Assembly: GCF_006782915.1 (NCBI RefSeq) | Contig: NZ_VCNP01000025.1 | Location: forward strand, 1 to 64,000 | Length of the DNA stretch: 64,000 nucleotides | Direction of reading: 5' to 3' | From: Streptomyces calvus | GTDB lineage: Bacteria > Actinomycetota > Actinomycetes > Streptomycetales > Streptomycetaceae | Shown: piece after piece, positions 12,097 to 22,583 of the stretch | Numbering within the stretch: the stretch's first letter is position 1 | How the letters are laid out: every line of letters begins with the position of its first letter | Program-made: the position numbers and the translations under genes | The notes under the pieces: model-generated | What the model saw: only the letters and a program-made list of their open reading frames with translations | Databases searched by the model: none | What the model was told of the DNA's origin: nothing

Positions 12097-12122
12097 TTGG
12101 GGGGTATGGGGACTCCCCCCAA
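12097..12122 (-). promoter_or_regulatory. Hairpin between atpH and atpA
   Basis: TTGGGGGG (12097-12104) and CCCCCCAA (12115-12122) form an 8-bp stem with a 10-nt loop in the 135-bp gap between atpH and atpA, the longest gap among the F1 genes. It may protect or process the mRNA upstream of alpha. Confidence 0.4.
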
Positions 12123-12192
12123 TAAGAGGTGAATCCTCTGCACGGCCCAACCAGGGCCGTAAGTACGTACTGCTTATGTCAGAGTGTGCTGC

Positions 12193-13008
12193 TCAGCTCG
12201 CCAGCCGACGGCTCGCGTCTTCGAGCCGGTCCGCGAGGGAGCCGTTGATGACCTCGTCACCGACCTGCACCCGGATCCCGCCGACGACCGCGGGGTCGAC
12301 GTCGAGGTTGAGGTGCATGCGGCGGCCGTAGAGCTTCGCGAGGGCGTCGCCCAGGCGCTGCTTCTGCCCGTCGCTCAGCGGCACCGCGGAGGTGACCACG
12401 GCCACCATCCGGTCGCGACGCTCGGCGGCGAGCTTGGACAGGGACTCGAGTCCCGACTCCAGGCTACGTCCCCGCGGCGCGGTCACGAGACGCGTCACCA
12501 GACGCTCGGTGCTCGCGTTCGCCCTGCCGCCGAGCAGGCTGCGCAGCAGCTCGCCCTTGGCGGAGACGGTGGCGCTCCGGTTGGTCAGCGCGGCACGCAG
12601 CTCGGTGTTGGAGGAGACGATCCGGCCGAACCGGAACAGCTCGTCCTCGACGTCGTCGAGCGCGCCGGCCTTCTGGGCGGCGGTGAGGTCGGCGAGGTTC
12701 GCCAGCTCCTCGAGCGCGTCCACCAGGTCGCGCGACTGCGACCAGCGGGAACGCACCATGCCGGACACCAGGTCGGCGGCCGGACCGCTGACCTGCGAGC
12801 CGAGCAGGCGCCGGGCCAGGTCGGCCTTGGCCTCACCGGCCTGCGCCGGGTCGGTGAGGACCCGACGCAGCGACACCTCGCGGTCGAGCAGCGCGGTGAC
12901 GGCGGCCAGCTCACCGGCGAGCGAGCCGGCGTCCACGGACGTGGAGTCCGTCAGCGCGTCGAGACGCTCACGTGCGGCTGCCAGGGCCTCGCGGCTCGCT
13001 CCGTTCAT
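12193..13008 (-). CDS. atpH: ATP synthase subunit delta (long actinobacterial form)
   Basis: Peripheral-stalk subunit linking F1 to the b subunits. At 271 residues it is about 90 longer than the Escherichia coli protein, as usual in actinobacteria. The C-terminal half contains the OSCP signature segments LLGGRANASTERLVTRLVTAPRGRSLE and LDVDPAVVGGIRVQVGDEVINGSLADRLEDASRRL. ATG 13008 overlaps the atpF stop by 4 nt. Confidence 0.95.
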   Translation of the reverse strand: MNGASREALAAARERLDALTDSTSVDAGSLAGELAAVTALLDREVSLRRVLTDPAQAGEAKADLARRLLGSQVSGPAADLVSGMVRSRWSQSRDLVDALEELANLADLTAAQKAGALDDVEDELFRFGRIVSSNTELRAALTNRSATVSAKGELLRSLLGGRANASTERLVTRLVTAPRGRSLESGLESLSKLAAERRDRMVAVVTSAVPLSDGQKQRLGDALAKLYGRRMHLNLDVDPAVVGGIRVQVGDEVINGSLADRLEDASRRLAS

Positions 13009-13553
13009 CGCGCGGCCTCGGCCTTCTGGTCGAGCTCGTCGAGGAAGCGGTCGATCACGCGGCTCTGCCGGGCGTGGTCCTCGAGGGACTCGCCGACGAG
13101 CTTGCCGGCCAGGTCGGTGGCGAGCTTGCCGACGTCCTGGCGCAGCGCGGACGCGGCGGCCTTGCGGTCGGCCTCGATCTGCGCGTGACCGGCGGCGATG
13201 ATCTCCTCGCGCTGACGCTGGCCCTCGGCCCGCATCTCGGCGATGAGCGTGGCGCCCTGCTCCTGCGCCTCCTGGCGCAGACGCGCGGCCTCGTGCCGGG
13301 CTTCGGCGAGCTGTGCCTTGTACTGCTCGAGCACGCTCTTGGCCTCGACCTGCATGGCCTCGGCCTCTTCGATACCGCCCTCGATCGCCGCGCGGCGCTC
13401 CTCCAGAACCTTGTTGATGTTCGGAAGCAGCTTCTTCCAGAAGACGAAGAAGACGATGGCGAAGGCGATGGTGCCGACGAGCAGCTCGGGGCCCGGAGGA
13501 ATGAGCGGGTTCTGCTCCTCCTCGGCCGCCAGCTGTACCAGGTTGGCGATCAC
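13005..13553 (-). CDS. atpF: ATP synthase Fo subunit b
   Basis: Membrane-anchored dimeric stator. The 182-residue protein has one membrane helix (LLVGTIAFAIVFFVFWKKLLPNI, about residues 23-46) and then a long charged alpha-helix and coiled coil (EERRAAIEGGIEEAEAMQVEAKSVLEQYKAQLAEARHEA and onwards). It lies 40 bp after atpE and overlaps atpH by 4 nt. Confidence 0.96.
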   Translation of the reverse strand: MIANLVQLAAEEEQNPLIPPGPELLVGTIAFAIVFFVFWKKLLPNINKVLEERRAAIEGGIEEAEAMQVEAKSVLEQYKAQLAEARHEAARLRQEAQEQGATLIAEMRAEGQRQREEIIAAGHAQIEADRKAAASALRQDVGKLATDLAGKLVGESLEDHARQSRVIDRFLDELDQKAEAAR

Positions 13554-13593
13554 ATCAATGCCTTTCGTTGAAAGGTTGGCTCGTCAGGGTCCG

Positions 13594-13878
<285 letters not shown>

Positions 13879-13902
13879 TCAAAGGGGTCTGGGCCGGGTC
13901 GC

Positions 13903-14721
13903 TCAGTGGTGCTCGGCGAGCGCGCCCTGGATGTACGAGCAGGCCAGCAGTACGAAGACGTACGCCTGGACGGCCTGCACGAAAAGTTCGAAGAGGATCA
14001 TGACCATGGTCATGATGAAGGAGACGCCGGCTGCCGGGATCATCCAGCTGTTCAGCAGGTACCAGGAGGCGACGGTGAACATCACCAGCATCAGGTGACC
14101 GGCGAACATGTTGGCGAAGAGTCGCACGGCGTGGGTGAACGGCCGGACCAGCAGGTTCGAGAAGAACTCGATGACCATGACGAGCGGCAGCACCGCGCCG
14201 AGCGACTTGTCGTAGCCCGTCACGTTCTTGAAGAAGCCGACGAAGCCGTGGCGCTTGAAGGTCAGCCCCACCCAGATGATCCAGACGATCAGCGCGAGGA
14301 CCATGGGGTACGCGATGATCGACGAGACCGGGAACTGGGCCAGCGGGATCACGGACCAGATGTTCATGATCCAGATGAAGAAGAACAGCGAGACCATGAA
14401 GGGGACGTACTTCTCGCCCTCCTTCTTGCCGAGGGTCTCGTAGACGATGCCGCGGCGGACGAAGTCGTAGCCGGCCTCACCGACCATCTGCAGCTTGCCC
14501 GGCACCACCTTGGCCTTGCCGAAGGCCGCCCAGAAGAAGCCGATGACGAGGACGGTGGTGATGAGCGCGAGCAGCATCACCTTGTTGAACTCGAACCCAC
14601 CCACAGTGGTGATCGGCTTGAAGAGGAACGAGTGCAGGCCCGGAGCCGGAAAGCCACACCCGTTGTCGGACATGATCCGACAGCTCCAGTCAAAGGCGAG
14701 CTGGGTCTGGTCAGCACTCAC
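13903..14721 (-). CDS. atpB: ATP synthase Fo subunit a
   Basis: Membrane channel subunit that passes protons to the c ring. The 272-residue protein has five to six membrane helices and the essential arginine region FTHAVRLFANMFAGHLMLVMF. GTG 14721 is preferred because AAGGAG lies about 8 nt upstream and gives the usual N-terminus SADQTQLAFDW; a longer start at 14757 lacks a site. Followed by atpE after 75 bp. Confidence 0.95.
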   Translation of the reverse strand: MSADQTQLAFDWSCRIMSDNGCGFPAPGLHSFLFKPITTVGGFEFNKVMLLALITTVLVIGFFWAAFGKAKVVPGKLQMVGEAGYDFVRRGIVYETLGKKEGEKYVPFMVSLFFFIWIMNIWSVIPLAQFPVSSIIAYPMVLALIVWIIWVGLTFKRHGFVGFFKNVTGYDKSLGAVLPLVMVIEFFSNLLVRPFTHAVRLFANMFAGHLMLVMFTVASWYLLNSWMIPAAGVSFIMTMVMILFELFVQAVQAYVFVLLACSYIQGALAEHH

Positions 14722-14946
14722 CGCGGGCTCCTTCGGCGTGACGCATAGGTACGGCAACCTCGTTGTGTCGGCGCGGCGCGCAGCCGCGGATCGGCACCGG
14801 ACAGGTGTTACGGATGTGGGGGCGGCTGGGGGGCATCGAGCCTCGCGATGGAGCAGGCGTCAGCTCGGATGCCCGCGCCCGCGATGCCGCAGTTGGCACC
14901 GGACGATAGCAGGATCTCTCATGCGCCTTTATCCCGGCCCTACCCC

Positions 14947-15384
14947 TCACGACGAGTGCCCCGACTTGTCGGCCTTCCGGCCCGTCGTCGAATCGGGCTC
15001 GACGTAGAGGATCTTGGCCTTCATGTGCGCACGGGTCTGCGCGACGATCCATGCCAGGGTGCCGGCGACCAGCGTGAACGCGAAGGCCTTGGGGTGGAAC
15101 AGCGTGGTGTCCTTGAAGGCCGTCAGGAAGACGAACAGCAGCAGGATCTGAGCCGCGTAGAGCATCAGCCCCATGGCCTGGAACAGATGCGGAAGCGATT
15201 TGGCGGTGCGCTGCAGGACGTACAGGCCGATCCCCATGAACAGGATCACCACCGCGGTGGCGACGAGCGCCCCGACCGCTCCCTTTCCGCCCGCGACCAC
15301 GCCACTGACGACGGCGGCGACAGCGCCGACGGCAGCCGTGGGCACAGCGGCCTGGGCCAGGGTCCGGACGTCGTTGGACGGCAT
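14947..15384 (-). CDS. atpI: ATP synthase I-like membrane protein
   Basis: First gene of the atp operon. AtpI proteins assist c-ring assembly or magnesium supply in other bacteria. The 145-residue product starts MPSNDVRTLAQAAVPTAAV and has about four membrane helices, including the GGKGAVGALVATAVVILFMGIGLYVL region. ATG 15384 has CGGAG about 10 nt upstream; the longer frame to 15426 has no ribosome-binding site. A 225-bp gap separates it from atpB. Confidence 0.85.
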   Translation of the reverse strand: MPSNDVRTLAQAAVPTAAVGAVAAVVSGVVAGGKGAVGALVATAVVILFMGIGLYVLQRTAKSLPHLFQAMGLMLYAAQILLLFVFLTAFKDTTLFHPKAFAFTLVAGTLAWIVAQTRAHMKAKILYVEPDSTTGRKADKSGHSS

Positions 15385-15697
15385 GGCGGCAACTCCGCAT
15401 TTCACAGGGGGCAGGGGTGTCGTCATGGACGAGCGTAGTCCCCCGGGTGGAGTGTGAAGACCTCACGAGAATGGGCCGTCGCACTACGGCCCTTCGGCTC
15501 TGTCCCGGGTTCTCGTGAACGGTATCACAAACTATTTGATGCAGTCTTTACCTGAATGGCGTGCCAACCGTCACACGTGAGAGTGAACTCGCGCGTTCGA
15601 GCGAGAACCCGTGCGGTCTGTCTGGTAATGGGGGGAATCGCACCCCCAAAGCAGACCCATCACCGCACCACGACTTGGCAATGCTCTAGTCGGATTC
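15385..15697. other. Intergenic region with atp operon promoter area and WecA-gene terminator area
   Basis: No gene found. An A+T-richer patch (15524-15552, GGTATCACAAACTATTTGAT) is the best place for the atp promoter, though I cannot assign clear -35/-10 boxes. Near 15614-15658, GTCTG...GGGGGG and CCCCC...CAGAC can fold into an imperfect hairpin that may end the transferase transcript from the right. Confidence 0.4.
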
Positions 15698-17041
15698 TTA
15701 CCTTGACCGTGACCGGTCGGCCAGACGTGCGCGGGGTCCCACGGCGGTCGCACCGTTGACGCCGGAGACACCGGCGGCCACCGGGGTGCGGTGCGCGGGC
15801 TCCTCCTCGTCGTCGTCGCCGGCCGCCTCGTACGACGCGGGAGCCGACGCCTCCGGGGCCGTCGCCGCCGCCCGGCGCCTGCGGTAGCGCGGCGGGACGA
15901 AGGCCTCCGCCCAGCGCGGGGCGCGCGGGGTGAAGCGCGGCAGCAGAAGCAGCACCAGCCCGATCGTGGAGAGGATGACCACACTCAGCACGATCCACAT
16001 CGAGGCCGAGTTCACCGAGTACGTCAGCGCACCGAAGGCGATGAGCGCCGACCAGAAGTACATGATCAGCACCGCGCGGCTGTGCGAGTGCCCGATCTCC
16101 AGCAGCCGGTGGTGCAGGTGCCCCCGGTCCGCCGCGAACGGCGACTGGCCGCGCCAGGTGCGGCGCACGATCGCCAGGATCAGGTCGGCGGCCGGCACCG
16201 CGATGATCGTCAGCGGCAGCAGCAGCGGGATGTACACCGGCACCGTCTGGTGCACGGCCTCCTTCTCCGAACCCGCGAACAGCTTCAGCGCGTCCGGGTC
16301 GACCTGCCCGGTGACGGAGATGGCGCCGGCCGCCAGCACCAGGCCGATCAGCATCGAGCCGGAGTCGCCCATGAAGATCCGCGCCGGGTGCATGTTGTGC
16401 GGCAGGAAGCCCAGGCACATGCCCATCAGGATCGCCGCGAACAGCGTCGCCGGAGCGGCGGCCTCGATGCCGTACGAGTACCAGATGCGGTAGGCGTACA
16501 GGAAGAACGCCGTCGCCGCGATGCACACCATGCCGGCCGCGAGACCGTCGAGGCCGTCCACGAAGTTGACCGCGTTGATGGTGATGACGACCAGCGCCAC
16601 CGTCAGCAGCGTGCCCTGCCACTGGGTGAGGGCGACCGAGCCGACGCCCGGGATCGGGAGCCACAGGATCGTCAGACCCTGCATCACCATCACACCGGCG
16701 GCGATCATCTGGCCGCCCAGCTTGATCAGCGCGTCGATCTCGAACTTGTCGTCCAGCACACCGATCAGCCAGATCAGCGCGGCCCCGGAGAGCAGGGCCC
16801 GCGGCTCGTTGGACTTCTCGAAGAGCTGGCTCAGGTTGGTGAGGTGGTCGGCGACCAGCAGGCCCGCGCACAGTCCGAAGAACATCGCGATACCGCCGAG
16901 CCGCGGAGTGGGTTCCCGGTGCACGTCACGTGCCCGGATCTCCGGCATCGCCCCGGCCACGATCGCGAACTTCCGTACCGGTCCGGTCAGCAGGTACGTC
17001 ACCGCGGCCGTGATGCAGAGCGTCAGCAGGTATTCACGCAC
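15698..17041 (-). CDS. WecA/MraY-like undecaprenyl-phosphate sugar-phosphate transferase
   Basis: Polytopic enzyme predicted to transfer a UDP-linked N-acetylhexosamine phosphate to undecaprenyl phosphate, starting cell-wall polymer synthesis. The 447-residue protein has about eleven membrane helices, the DD motif in GVLDDKFEID, NAVNFVDGLDGLAAG, RIFMGDSGSM and HLHHRL, all family signatures. A charged tail (DDDEEEPAHRTP) follows the last helix. GTG 17041 (MREYLLTL) has GGGGAAG upstream; GTG 17053 is an alternative. Its usual Streptomyces neighbours are glyA and the atp operon. Confidence 0.9.
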   Translation of the reverse strand: MREYLLTLCITAAVTYLLTGPVRKFAIVAGAMPEIRARDVHREPTPRLGGIAMFFGLCAGLLVADHLTNLSQLFEKSNEPRALLSGAALIWLIGVLDDKFEIDALIKLGGQMIAAGVMVMQGLTILWLPIPGVGSVALTQWQGTLLTVALVVITINAVNFVDGLDGLAAGMVCIAATAFFLYAYRIWYSYGIEAAAPATLFAAILMGMCLGFLPHNMHPARIFMGDSGSMLIGLVLAAGAISVTGQVDPDALKLFAGSEKEAVHQTVPVYIPLLLPLTIIAVPAADLILAIVRRTWRGQSPFAADRGHLHHRLLEIGHSHSRAVLIMYFWSALIAFGALTYSVNSASMWIVLSVVILSTIGLVLLLLPRFTPRAPRWAEAFVPPRYRRRRAAATAPEASAPASYEAAGDDDEEEPAHRTPVAAGVSGVNGATAVGPRARLADRSRSR

Positions 17042-17179
17042 GGGCTTCCCCACAGGTCTCGCTGGCCATCACAGCCCCACACCCTAGCGAGGCGCGCATA
17101 TGGGTGGGGACTTCCGGGTAGCGACGATGGTTGCACGCGTGGCTGTGCACACGCTCGCACCTACCCGTTCCGGCCACCT

Positions 17180-18421
17180 TCAGCGCGGATAGGGCGGAAA
17201 CGCCGCGGTCAGTTCCCGTACGTCCGCGCGGGCCCGCGCGGCGTCCGTGCCGCCCCGCAGGACGCTCGCGAGCAGCCCCGCGACGAGCCGCATCTCCGCC
17301 GCCCCCATGCCCTGCGTCGTCACCGCCGCCGTGCCCAGGCGCAGCCCTCGGTCGTCGGCGTGCGGCAGCGCACAGCAGTCCAGCACCACTCCGGCGGCCG
17401 CCAGCAGGCCGCGGGCGGTGCGCCCGTCGACGCCGAGCGGCGCCGGGTCGGCGGTGATCAGGTGGGTGTCGGTGCCGCCGGTGGTCACGATCAGGCCCTC
17501 GTCGGCCAGCGCGGCGGCCAGCGTCCGCGCGTTGGCGACGACCTGGTGCGCGTACGCGGCGAAGGCCGGGGTCGCCGCCTCGCCGAAGGCGACCGCCTTG
17601 GCGGCGATGGTGTGCATCTGCGCCCCGCCCTGGGTGAACGGGAACACCGCGCGGTCGACGCGCTCGGCCAGTTCGCCGCCGCACAGGAGCATCCCGCCGC
17701 GCGGACCCCGCAGCACCTTGTGCGTCGTCGCGCACACGATGTCCGCGTACGGCACCGGACTGGGCGCCGCTCCCCCGGCGACCAGGCCGATGGGGTGCGC
17801 GGCGTCCGCGATGAGGTAGGCGCCCACCTCGTCGGCGACCTCGCGGAAGAAGGCGTAGTCGAGGTGGCGGGGGTAGGCGATGGAGCCGCAGACGATCGCC
17901 TTGGGACGGTGGGTGCGGGCCAGGGTGCGGACCTGGTCGTGGTCGACGAGGCCGGTCTCCGCGTCCACGCCGTAGCCGACGAAGTCGAACCAGCGGCCGG
18001 AGAAGTTGGCGGGCGAGCCGTGGGTGAGGTGGCCGCCGTGCGGCAGCCCGAGGGCCAGCACGGTGTCGCCGGGACGCAGCAGGGCGGCGTAGGCGGCCAG
18101 CACGGCCGACGAACCGGAGTGCGCCTGAACATTGGCGTGTTCGGCGCCGAACAGGGCCCTGGCCCGCTCCACGGCGAGCCGCTCGGCCACGTCGACGATC
18201 TCGCAGCCGCCGTGGTGCCGGCTGCCCGGGTAGCCCTCGGCGTACTTGTTGGCCAGCGGTGAGCCGAGCGCCGCCAGCACGGCCGGCGAGGTGAAGTTCT
18301 CGGCGGCGATCATCTGGAGGGTGGTCGACTGCCGCTCGCGCTCCCCGAGCAGCACGTCGGCCAGCTCGGGATCCTGACGCCGCAGGACATCGGCCTCGAC
18401 GAGGGCATGGGTGACCGGCAT
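17180..18421 (-). CDS. glyA: Serine hydroxymethyltransferase
   Basis: PLP enzyme that converts serine and tetrahydrofolate to glycine and methylene-THF. The 413-residue protein has NKYAEGYPGSRHHGGCE, LVDHDQVR, ADAAHPIGLVAGG and the PLP lysine in CATTHKVLRGPRGGMLL. Family length is 410-420. It is separated by about 140 bp from the transferase and about 106 bp from the phosphatase-like gene, so it likely has its own promoter. Confidence 0.95.
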   Translation of the reverse strand: MPVTHALVEADVLRRQDPELADVLLGERERQSTTLQMIAAENFTSPAVLAALGSPLANKYAEGYPGSRHHGGCEIVDVAERLAVERARALFGAEHANVQAHSGSSAVLAAYAALLRPGDTVLALGLPHGGHLTHGSPANFSGRWFDFVGYGVDAETGLVDHDQVRTLARTHRPKAIVCGSIAYPRHLDYAFFREVADEVGAYLIADAAHPIGLVAGGAAPSPVPYADIVCATTHKVLRGPRGGMLLCGGELAERVDRAVFPFTQGGAQMHTIAAKAVAFGEAATPAFAAYAHQVVANARTLAAALADEGLIVTTGGTDTHLITADPAPLGVDGRTARGLLAAAGVVLDCCALPHADDRGLRLGTAAVTTQGMGAAEMRLVAGLLASVLRGGTDAARARADVRELTAAFPPYPR

Positions 18422-18527
18422 GGTGGGCTCCCGAACGTCGGCACTGACGTAGGACCAATGTAGGCCCGCCGCGGCCGCAGCGCGTGCGCTGTTGCTCCCA
18501 CCGCCGCGACATTCCTCCAGCGCCCGC

Positions 18528-19187
18528 CTACGTCCGGGCCGCTACCCCCGTCAGCGCCGTCACCACGGGATCCAGCGCCTCGTATATCTCGTCGCCGATC
18601 GACCGGAAGAACGTCAGCGGCGCCCCGTACGGGTCGTACACCTCGTCCGCCTCGGCCGTGGGCGCCAGCAGCCATCCGCGCAGCGCAGCGGCCGCCCGCA
18701 CGAGCGCCCGGGCCCGCATGACCAGCCCGTCCTCCAGCGGCGGCAGCGTCGCCGGGTCGATCGCGTTCACCAGCCGCGTGAACTCCTTCAGCGTGAAGGT
18801 CCGCAGCCCCGCCGAGTGCCCCATGGAGATGACCTGCGCGCGGTGGTCCCGCGTCGCCGTCAGCACCAGGTCGGCGCGGATGACGTGGTCGTCCAGCAGC
18901 TCACGGCCCACGAACCCGGACGCGTCCGCGCCGAACTCCGCCAGCACGGTCTCCGCGTGGGCCTCCATCGGCGCGCCCTCGTGCCCCCAGGTGCCCGCGC
19001 TCTCCACGATCAGACCGCCGCCGAGGATGCCCAGCCGCTGACTCACGAAATGCCGGGTCAGCCGCTCGGTGATGGGCGAGCGGCACACGTTTCCGGTACT
19101 GACGTGGAGGATGCGGAACGTGTCGCGCGGAAACCCGAAGGTGGTGGTCACTTCCGCGCTGGACTCCCCGTTGCCTATGCCACGCAT
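18528..19187 (-). CDS. Low-molecular-weight phosphatase-like protein without the catalytic cysteine
   Basis: A 219-residue protein with the LMW-PTP fold. The P-loop reads VSTGNVCRSP where active enzymes have V-C-x-G-N-x-C-R-S-P, so serine replaces the nucleophilic cysteine while the arginine is kept. The general-acid motif is intact in VYDPYG. It may be inactive, a phosphate-binding sensor, or use another chemistry. The start is uncertain: ATG 19187 sits in a GC palindrome, and GTG at the codon for VTTTFGF (about 19151) is possible. It follows tsaC by 52 bp. Confidence 0.85.
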   Translation of the reverse strand: MRGIGNGESSAEVTTTFGFPRDTFRILHVSTGNVCRSPITERLTRHFVSQRLGILGGGLIVESAGTWGHEGAPMEAHAETVLAEFGADASGFVGRELLDDHVIRADLVLTATRDHRAQVISMGHSAGLRTFTLKEFTRLVNAIDPATLPPLEDGLVMRARALVRAAAALRGWLLAPTAEADEVYDPYGAPLTFFRSIGDEIYEALDPVVTALTGVAART

Positions 19188-19239
19188 GGGGGTCCCCCCT
19201 GCTCGAGCGGAGCCGAGAGCTCGGGGGCCTCAGGGGCCG

Positions 19240-19887
19240 TCAATTCGCCACCTCGAGGTCGGGTACGACCTTGCGCAGTTCCTCCGCCGAGATCGCTCCG
19301 GCGCGCAGCAGCACGGGCACGGGCCGTGTGACGTCGACGATCGAGGAGGGGACGTTGCCGGGCGTGGGACCGCCGTCGAGGTACACGGAGACGGAGTCGC
19401 CGAGCATCTCCTGCGCGGCGTCGCAGGTCTCCGGCGCCGGGTGGCCGGTGAGGTTGGCGGAGGAGACGGCCATCGGGCCGACCTCGGTGAGCAGTTCGAT
19501 GGCGACCGGGTGCAGCGGCATGCGCACCGCGACCGTGCCGCGGGTGTCGCCGAGGTCCCACTGGAGGGACGGCTGGTGCTTGGCGACCAGGGTCAGCGCG
19601 CCCGGCCAGAACGCGTCGACCAGCTCCCACGCCAGCTCGGAGAAGTCGGTGACCAGGCCGTGCAGCGTGTTCGGGGAGCCGATGAGGACGGGTGAGGGCA
19701 TGTTGCGGCCCCGGCCCTTGGCCTCGAGCAGGTCGCCGACGGCCTCCGCGGTGAACGCGTCGGCGCCGATGCCGTACACGGTGTCCGTGGGCAGCACCAC
19801 CAGTTCGCCGCGGCGGACGGCGGAGGCGGCCTCGCGCAGACCGGTGGTGCGGTCCGTGGCGTCGTTGGTGTCGTATCGCCGAGCCAT
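19240..19887 (-). CDS. tsaC: L-threonylcarbamoyladenylate synthase (Sua5/YrdC family)
   Basis: Makes threonylcarbamoyl-AMP from threonine, bicarbonate and ATP, the first step of the t6A37 tRNA modification. The 215-residue YrdC domain has VVLPTDTVYGIGADA, KGRGRNMPSPVLIG, WPGALTLV, VAVRMPLHP and the SSANLTGHPAP signature. Only the short, TsaC-type form is present. ATG 19887 has AGGAGG about 9 nt upstream, better than the longer open frame. It lies 53 bp after prmC in the prfA-prmC-tsaC cluster. Confidence 0.93.
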   Translation of the reverse strand: MARRYDTNDATDRTTGLREAASAVRRGELVVLPTDTVYGIGADAFTAEAVGDLLEAKGRGRNMPSPVLIGSPNTLHGLVTDFSELAWELVDAFWPGALTLVAKHQPSLQWDLGDTRGTVAVRMPLHPVAIELLTEVGPMAVSSANLTGHPAPETCDAAQEMLGDSVSVYLDGGPTPGNVPSSIVDVTRPVPVLLRAGAISAEELRKVVPDLEVAN

Positions 19888-19940
19888 CTGGCGGGCCTCC
19901 TCGTACACGTGCTGCTGAAGGGTCGGAGTCTTCGGGGTGG

Positions 19941-20786
19941 TCACGGCAGCGCCTTGCGGGCGGTCGCGAACCGGGGACGGTTGTTCAGGTCGGGATGGTC
20001 GGCGGCGTCGGTCCAGCCGCGGTCCTCGGCGAAGATCCACGGCACCTGGCCGCCCTGGGTGTCGGCGTGCTCGACGACCACGACCCCGCCGGGGCGCAGC
20101 AGCCGGTGCGCGGTGCGCTCCAGGCCGCGGATCAGCTCCAGGCCGTCCTCGCCGGAGAACAGGGCGAGGTCGGGGTCGTAGTCGCGGGCTTCCGGGGCGA
20201 CGTACTCCCACTCGGTGAGCGGGATGTACGGCGGGTTGGAGACGACCAGGTCGACCTGGCCGTCGAGGTCGGGGAAGGCCGTCAGGGCGTCTCCCTGGCG
20301 CAGCTCGACCCTGGACCCCTCCATGTTCTTGCGGGTCCACACCAGGGCGTCCTCGGACAGCTCCACGGCGTGCACGCGGGAGCGCGGCACCTCCTGGGCG
20401 AGGGCCAGCGCGATCGCGCCGGAACCGGTGCACAGGTCGACGATGCACGGCTCCACGACGTCCATGGCGCGGACGGCGTCTATGGCCCATCCGACGACCG
20501 ACTCGGTCTCCGGCCGCGGCACGAACACACCCGGCCCGACCTGGAGTTCCAGGTAGCGGAAGTAGGCGCGCCCGGTGATGTGCTGGAGCGGCTCGCGCGC
20601 CTCGCGGCGGGCGATGACCTCCCAGTAGCGGGCGTCGAAGTCGGAGTCCTTCACGACGTGCAGCTCGCCGCGCTTGACGCCGTGCACGAATGCGGCGAGT
20701 TCCTCCGCGTCGGTGCGCGGAGAGGGCACGCCGGCGTCGGCGAGCCGCTGGGTGGCCTGGGCCACCTCGGCGAGCAGCAGGTTCAC
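19941..20786 (-). CDS. prmC: Release-factor glutamine methyltransferase
   Basis: Methylates the glutamine of the GGQ motif in release factors RF1 and RF2 using SAM. The 281-residue protein has the N-terminal helical substrate domain, SAM motif IVDLCTGSGAIALALA and the catalytic NPPY in LVVSNPPYIP. GTG 20786 is preceded by GGAGGACCAGC; the longer open frame overlaps prfA and is a shadow. It follows its substrate gene prfA by 26 bp, a conserved pairing. Confidence 0.95.
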   Translation of the reverse strand: MNLLLAEVAQATQRLADAGVPSPRTDAEELAAFVHGVKRGELHVVKDSDFDARYWEVIARREAREPLQHITGRAYFRYLELQVGPGVFVPRPETESVVGWAIDAVRAMDVVEPCIVDLCTGSGAIALALAQEVPRSRVHAVELSEDALVWTRKNMEGSRVELRQGDALTAFPDLDGQVDLVVSNPPYIPLTEWEYVAPEARDYDPDLALFSGEDGLELIRGLERTAHRLLRPGGVVVVEHADTQGGQVPWIFAEDRGWTDAADHPDLNNRPRFATARKALP

Positions 20787-20812
20787 GCTGGTCCTCCGGG
20801 CTGGGTGCGGGG

Positions 20813-21880
<1,068 letters not shown>

Positions 21881-21973
21881 CTTGGGCTCCTGCTGGTACG
21901 TGGGTGAAGGGGCGGCGACCAAAAACGCCGGTCCCGGCCCGCCCCCGGGCGGGGGCGCGACCGTGGACCGGCG

Positions 21974-22197
21974 CTAGGGCCTGCCCGGCGGATCAGGTCG
22001 GAGGAAATCCGCCGTACCTCTCAGTGCCGGTGAGCGGGGCCTGGTGCGTGCAGCTGCAAGGCGGAGGAAGGAGCCGACGCGATGGAGGTCCCTCCCGCGT
22101 GAGCGCAGCCGAGCGTGGGGTCGGCGACCGACCACAACGCCGCAGATGTGCGTGCCAGGCCCCGCGTCTCCGACAGGATCCGCCGGGCAAGCCCTAG
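21974..22197. mobile_element. 224-bp palindromic MITE-like element between prfA and rpmE
   Basis: The two 30-bp ends (21974-22003 and 22168-22197) are inverted repeats matching at 27 positions; each begins CTAGGGC(C/T)TGCCCGGCGG from outside. A second, inner inverted repeat starts GCGGGGCCTGG near 22035 and is complementary to about 22140-22165. No open reading frame of note. The ends carry CTAG. Size, terminal repeats and lack of coding fit a non-autonomous transposable element. Confidence 0.75.
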
Positions 22198-22205
22198 AGG
22201 GCTCG

Positions 22206-22427
22206 CTACTTCTTGGAGCCGGCGGCCTTGCCGAAGCGGGCCTCGAAGCGGGCCACACGGCCACCGGTGTCGAGGATCTTCTGCTTGCCCGTGTAGAACG
22301 GGTGGCACTCGGAGCAGACCTCGGCACGGATGGTGCCGGCGGAGATCGTGCTGCGGGTGGTGAACGACGCGCCGCAGGTGCAGCTGACCTGCGTCTCGAC
22401 GTACTCGGGGTGGATGTCGCGCTTCAA
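22206..22427 (-). CDS. rpmE: 50S ribosomal protein L31, zinc-binding form
   Basis: A 73-residue large-subunit protein beginning [19 protein letters not shown]. Zinc ligands are CTC (residues 16-18) and CSEC (38-41), the C-plus type that is replaced by a zinc-free paralogue under zinc limitation in actinobacteria. ATG 22427 has CTAGGAGACACC upstream. It stands next to prfA, as in most actinobacteria. Confidence 0.97.
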   Translation of the reverse strand: MKRDIHPEYVETQVSCTCGASFTTRSTISAGTIRAEVCSECHPFYTGKQKILDTGGRVARFEARFGKAAGSKK

Positions 22428-22583
22428 GGTGTCTCCTAGGTTCCGGGAGGGCGCCGGGTCGCCGCCGCGGGATGCGGGAGCGTGAACCGGGGCCGACGTA
22501 CCAGTCTGCCAGGACTGGCGCCATCCCCCAAAACCGGGTGGCCGGCTCCGGTATTCCCGCGCCGCCGGGAACGGCGGACCGTG

